Of a stretch of DNA of 64,000 nucleotides, positions 61,262 to 64,000 are shown in pieces. A model generated the notes under the pieces. The model was not told the origin of the DNA. It saw only the letters and a program-made list of their open reading frames with translations, and did no database searches. Position numbers and translations under genes: made by a program. The stretch lies in the NCBI RefSeq assembly GCF_000759025.1, contig NZ_JPOS01000012.1:310001-374000 (forward strand). The letters are read 5' to 3'. This stretch comes from Phaeodactylibacter xiamenensis (GTDB taxonomy: Bacteria; Bacteroidota; Bacteroidia; Chitinophagales; Saprospiraceae). How positions within the stretch are numbered: the stretch's first letter is position 1; every line of letters begins with the position of its first letter.

Positions 61262-61990
61262 ATGAACGATCCGAACAAAATCGGGATGGAGTATAACTCT
61301 AACCGAGAGCACCTCATCATCCCGGAATACGGGCGTAATGTGCAGAAAATGATCCACTATGCGAAGGCATTAGAGGACAAAGCTGAGCGGCAGGCTCACA
61401 TCGAAAAGATCATCGACATGATGCAGATGATGCACCCGCAGAGCCGCAGTATCGAAGATTACCGCGAGCGCCTTTGGAAGCACGTCTACCGCATTGCAGA
61501 ATACGACCTTGATGTAGATTACCCCTACGGTGAGCCCCCTACTGAAGAGGAGCACCGCAAGCGCCCCGAACAGGTTCCTTACCCGGTTTGGGAAGCGCGC
61601 TACCGTCACTATGGCCATAACGTGCAGGAGCTCATCAAAAAAGCAAAGGAAATGCCGGAAGGCCCCAAGCGGGACGGCTTTGTCGCTACTATTGGTTCTT
61701 ACATGAAGCTGGCCTACCGCACCTGGAACAAGGAGCACTATGTTAGTGATGAAGTCATCAAGTCTGACCTTAAAGGTTTGTCTAAAGGCGAGCTGACCAT
61801 GGATGAGGACGAGAATATCGAAAACCTCGCTAAAGGCAGCAACAACAACATCACCAATAGTAATAACACCAACAACAACCGCCGCCGCTCCAACAACAAA
61901 CGGTCCGGTGGTGGCCGCTCCAGAGGCGGGCGTTCCGGTGGTGGCAGCTCCCGCGGAGGGCGCAGCAATTACCGCCGTAGCAAACGCTAG
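61262..61990 (+). CDS. DUF4290 protein with an Arg/Gly-rich tail
   Basis: 242 residues. Residues 1-185 are DUF4290 (LIIPEYGRNVQKMIHYAKAL, PYPVWEARYRHYGHNVQELI), a Bacteroidota family usually next to murA, as here. The C-terminus changes to an Asn run, then a tail of Gly, Arg and Ser (about residues 197-242: RSGGGRSRGGRSGGGS), an RGG-like low-complexity stretch that suggests nucleic-acid contact. Function unknown. It is 20 bases after glmS and ends before a hairpin and the murA promoter. Confidence 0.85.
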   Translation: MNDPNKIGMEYNSNREHLIIPEYGRNVQKMIHYAKALEDKAERQAHIEKIIDMMQMMHPQSRSIEDYRERLWKHVYRIAEYDLDVDYPYGEPPTEEEHRKRPEQVPYPVWEARYRHYGHNVQELIKKAKEMPEGPKRDGFVATIGSYMKLAYRTWNKEHYVSDEVIKSDLKGLSKGELTMDEDENIENLAKGSNNNITNSNNTNNNRRRSNNKRSGGGRSRGGRSGGGSSRGGRSNYRRSKR

Positions 61991-62002
61991 ATGACCTCGG
62001 TC

Positions 62003-62035
62003 CTGTTCCCGAAATGATTACTGTTTCGGGAACAG
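62003..62035 (+). terminator. Terminator-like hairpin after DUF4290
   Basis: CTGTTCCCGAAA (62003-62014) pairs perfectly with TTTCGGGAACAG (62024-62035), 12 bp, then TAATCTCTTCTT. Confidence 0.65.
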
Positions 62036-62074
62036 TAATCTCTTCTTACATTCGACTTTCCTCCTTTTTGGGCT

Positions 62075-62082
62075 TACCTTTG
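62075..62082 (+). promoter_or_regulatory. Promoter -7 element for murA
   Basis: TACCTTTG, exact consensus, 21 bases before the ATG at 62104. Confidence 0.65.
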
Positions 62083-62103
62083 CGGTAAAACCAAAACAAC
62101 GCT

Positions 62104-63423
62104 ATGTCTTTCGATGCCTTCGAAGTGCACGGTGGTTTGCCACTGAGCGGAAACATCACCCCACAGGGTGCCAAAAATGAAGCCCTTCAGGTGCTTTGTG
62201 CCACCCTCCTGACCACTGAACCGGTCACCCTTTCCAATCTCCCCAACATCCTTGATGTCAACCGCCTGCTCGACCTGCTGCGCGGGCTGGGCGTAAAGGT
62301 GGAACAAAAAAGCCCCCACTCCTATCAGCTTCAGGCCGATGCTATAGACCTTGGCTTCTTTGAAACACCGGAATTCCGCCGGGATGCCAGCCGCATCCGG
62401 GGCTCTGTCATGCTTATTGCGCCACTGCTGGCCCGGTACGGACAGGCTTTTCTCCCACAACCAGGCGGCGACAAAATCGGCCGACGCAGATTGGATACCC
62501 ACTTCGTTGGGCTCCAAAAGCTCGGTGCACATTTCGACTACGAATCCGACAAACGGCAGTACTCTGTTACCGCGCCGGAAGGGCTGAAAGGCACCTACTT
62601 GCTGATGGACGAGATTTCCGTCACGGGAACCGCCAACGTAGTGATGGCCGCCGTTCTCGCTACGGGCACCACGCAAATTTACAATGCCGCCTGCGAGCCC
62701 TATGTGCAGCAACTCTGCCGCATGCTGGTGCAAATGGGCGCCAAAATCGAAGGCATCGGCTCCAATCTACTGACGATAGAAGGGGTAAACGAACTAAAAG
62801 GCACCGAACACCGCCTCCTGCCCGATATGATTGAGATTGGCTCTTTCATCGGTCTGGCGGCCATGACCCAGTCAGACATCACCATCAAAGATGCCCGGAT
62901 AGATCAGCTGGGCATCATCCCCACTGCATTCGAGCGCATGGGCATCAAGCTCGACTTCGAAGGCGACAACATCCGCATCCCGCAGCAGGACACCTACGAG
63001 ATACAAACCTTTATCGATGGCTCCATCATGACCATCTACGATGCCCCCTGGCCCGGCTTTACGCCCGACCTGATGAGTATTATGCTGGTCATCGCCACAC
63101 AAGCCAAGGGCAGCGTGCTCATCCACCAAAAGATGTTTGAAAGCCGCCTGTTTTTTGTGGATAAACTCATCGACATGGGCGCACAGATCATTCTCTGCGA
63201 CCCGCACCGGGCTACCGTCATCGGGCTGGGGCGGAAAAACCAGCTCCGGGGCATCGAAATGTCCTCACCGGATATCCGTGCCGGGGTAGCCCTGCTGATT
63301 GCGGCCCTTTCGGCAAAGGGCAAGAGCGTTATCCACAACATCCATCAGATCGACCGGGGCTATGAGCAGATTGATGCGCGGCTGAGGGCGCTGGGTGCCC
63401 GGATTGAGCGGGTGGAGGGGTAA
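62104..63423 (+). CDS. murA: UDP-N-acetylglucosamine 1-carboxyvinyltransferase (MurA), Asp active-site variant
   Basis: 439 residues, the first committed step of peptidoglycan synthesis, transferring enolpyruvyl from PEP. GAKNEAL near the start (catalytic Lys), and the active-site loop QPGGDKIGRRRLDTHF, where the Cys115 of E. coli MurA is replaced by Asp123. The Cys is the residue alkylated by fosfomycin, and Asp variants are known to be active and resistant. The remaining motifs (ISVTGTANVVMAA, PDMIEIGSFI, RAGVALLIAAL) are intact. It has its own promoter. Confidence 0.95.
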   Translation: MSFDAFEVHGGLPLSGNITPQGAKNEALQVLCATLLTTEPVTLSNLPNILDVNRLLDLLRGLGVKVEQKSPHSYQLQADAIDLGFFETPEFRRDASRIRGSVMLIAPLLARYGQAFLPQPGGDKIGRRRLDTHFVGLQKLGAHFDYESDKRQYSVTAPEGLKGTYLLMDEISVTGTANVVMAAVLATGTTQIYNAACEPYVQQLCRMLVQMGAKIEGIGSNLLTIEGVNELKGTEHRLLPDMIEIGSFIGLAAMTQSDITIKDARIDQLGIIPTAFERMGIKLDFEGDNIRIPQQDTYEIQTFIDGSIMTIYDAPWPGFTPDLMSIMLVIATQAKGSVLIHQKMFESRLFFVDKLIDMGAQIILCDPHRATVIGLGRKNQLRGIEMSSPDIRAGVALLIAALSAKGKSVIHNIHQIDRGYEQIDARLRALGARIERVEG

Positions 63424-63469
63424 GGTACCTTCATAGCGCTAATTGGAGCCTTCGTTTTTCAGAAAAGCC

Positions 63470-64000
63470 CTACCGCTGTATCATTAGCGGAATAACGTTT
63501 TGCTCCCCTTCCGCCCGGAGGCTCAACTGATACCAACCTTCCGGTAAGTTGCCCAGTTGGAAGGTGGCATTGCCGCCGAAGAGCTCCAGGGTACGTTGCC
63601 ATACCGGTTGCCCAAGGGCATTAAAAAGTATGGCTTCTATCGAGCTGGCTTCCCTCCAGCCGGTTTGAAGATGGATAGCCTCCCCTGACGAAGGGTTGGG
63701 GAAAAGGGAAATGCCCTTCGCAGGAAGCAGTGTGTTGGAGCTATTAACAATACCAGGGTCACAGGGCTCACCGGGATTGTCAATGGACCCTAGGCGGTAG
63801 TTGGGGTAAATAGAGTTGGATACCTGCCGCATGCCAAAGGGCAACTGAATGGCGTTCTGCTCGAAGTTACAGTCTGTTCCTCCTTCGTCCGGATTATGGA
63901 TTACGTGGATCGTAGTGCAACTTGAGCAAAAGACATAAATTCTACAATCCGGTCCTAATTGCATATTTGAAAAGTGAGTAGGTATAGGGTCCGCGTACCC
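63470..64000 (-). CDS. C-terminal part of a T9SS-secreted protein (partial)
   Basis: The frame is open to the right edge (upstream of Met at 63964 it continues GYADPIPTHFSN), so only about the last 176 residues are present. A LGPDCRIYV / YPNYRLGSIDNPG region is typical of large secreted proteins of Lewinella-like bacteria. Residues after LPAKGISLFPNPSSGEAIHL form a T9SS type A sorting domain (ILFNALGQPVWQRTL, LGNLPEGWYQLSLRAEG). It is the second T9SS cargo in the window, expected to be secreted and surface-attached. What the missing N-terminal part does is unknown. Confidence 0.8.
   Translation of the reverse strand, partial: GYADPIPTHFSNMQLGPDCRIYVFCSSCTTIHVIHNPDEGGTDCNFEQNAIQLPFGMRQVSNSIYPNYRLGSIDNPGEPCDPGIVNSSNTLLPAKGISLFPNPSSGEAIHLQTGWREASSIEAILFNALGQPVWQRTLELFGGNATFQLGNLPEGWYQLSLRAEGEQNVIPLMIQR

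Overview
The window comes from a Bacteroidota chromosome, most likely a marine Saprospiria-type lineage (Lewinella/Phaeodactylibacter-like; the genus is an inference). Evidence: two proteins with type IX secretion (T9SS) C-terminal sorting domains, the T9SS response regulator PorX, the Bacteroidota families DUF4270 and DUF4290, a MurA with Asp in place of the active-site Cys, and repeated TAnnTTTG promoter -7 elements. Most of the window is GC-rich housekeeping sequence, interrupted by AT-richer patches. No rRNA, tRNA, insertion sequence or CRISPR array was recognised.

Layout. 0-10 kb: the end of an unknown gene, an MFS transporter, an HD-domain phosphohydrolase, an AT-rich AlbA_2/GHKL-ATPase gene, porX, and a 1189-residue outer-membrane barrel protein. 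10.8-13.7 kb: an animal-type haem peroxidase fused to a carboxypeptidase-regulatory-like domain, a dockerin-like segment, a cohesin-like domain and a T9SS sorting domain. 13.8-21.3 kb: a defence-like island with a DUF4160/DUF2442 pair, a small Xre regulator with a nearby palindrome, type III restriction (res) and modification (mod) genes, and a split HipA-like kinase module (HipT-like kinase broken by a frameshift, then a HipS-like protein). 21.3-25.5 kb: exported GH13 amylase, esterase lipoprotein, atypical SDR, 3-hydroxyanthranilate dioxygenase. 25.5-27.4 kb: lpxH lies between two arrays of short AGT-ending repeats; the second array is read into the N-terminus of the next gene.

27.5-41 kb is mixed: recO, LysM protein, class II aldolase-like protein, DksA-like protein, KamA-like radical SAM enzyme, aminotransferase, small conserved protein, lipoprotein, TauE/SafE, MarC, O-methyltransferase, a RelE/ParE-type toxin-antitoxin pair and uvrB. 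41.3-50.0 kb is one tight seven-gene minus-strand operon: ATP-grasp ligase, a papain-like unknown protein, an alanine-racemase-family enzyme, then argB, argD, argC and argJ. It encodes glutamate to ornithine, a racemase and a ligase, with no downstream arginine gene in the window, so it may make an ornithine-derived product. 50.4-64 kb: CysQ/IMPase family and a mevalonate-kinase-like GHMP kinase (overlapping stop/start), fused E1 alpha-beta 2-oxoacid dehydrogenase, panD, panC, a short GT5 starch-synthase-like protein with a DUF4270 lipoprotein, glmS, DUF4290, murA, and the 3' end of a T9SS-secreted protein.

The strongest candidates for something undescribed are the ATP-grasp/papain-like/racemase/ornithine operon and the type III R-M operon carrying a HipA-like kinase split in two. 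All family calls are made by eye from motifs; no search was run.
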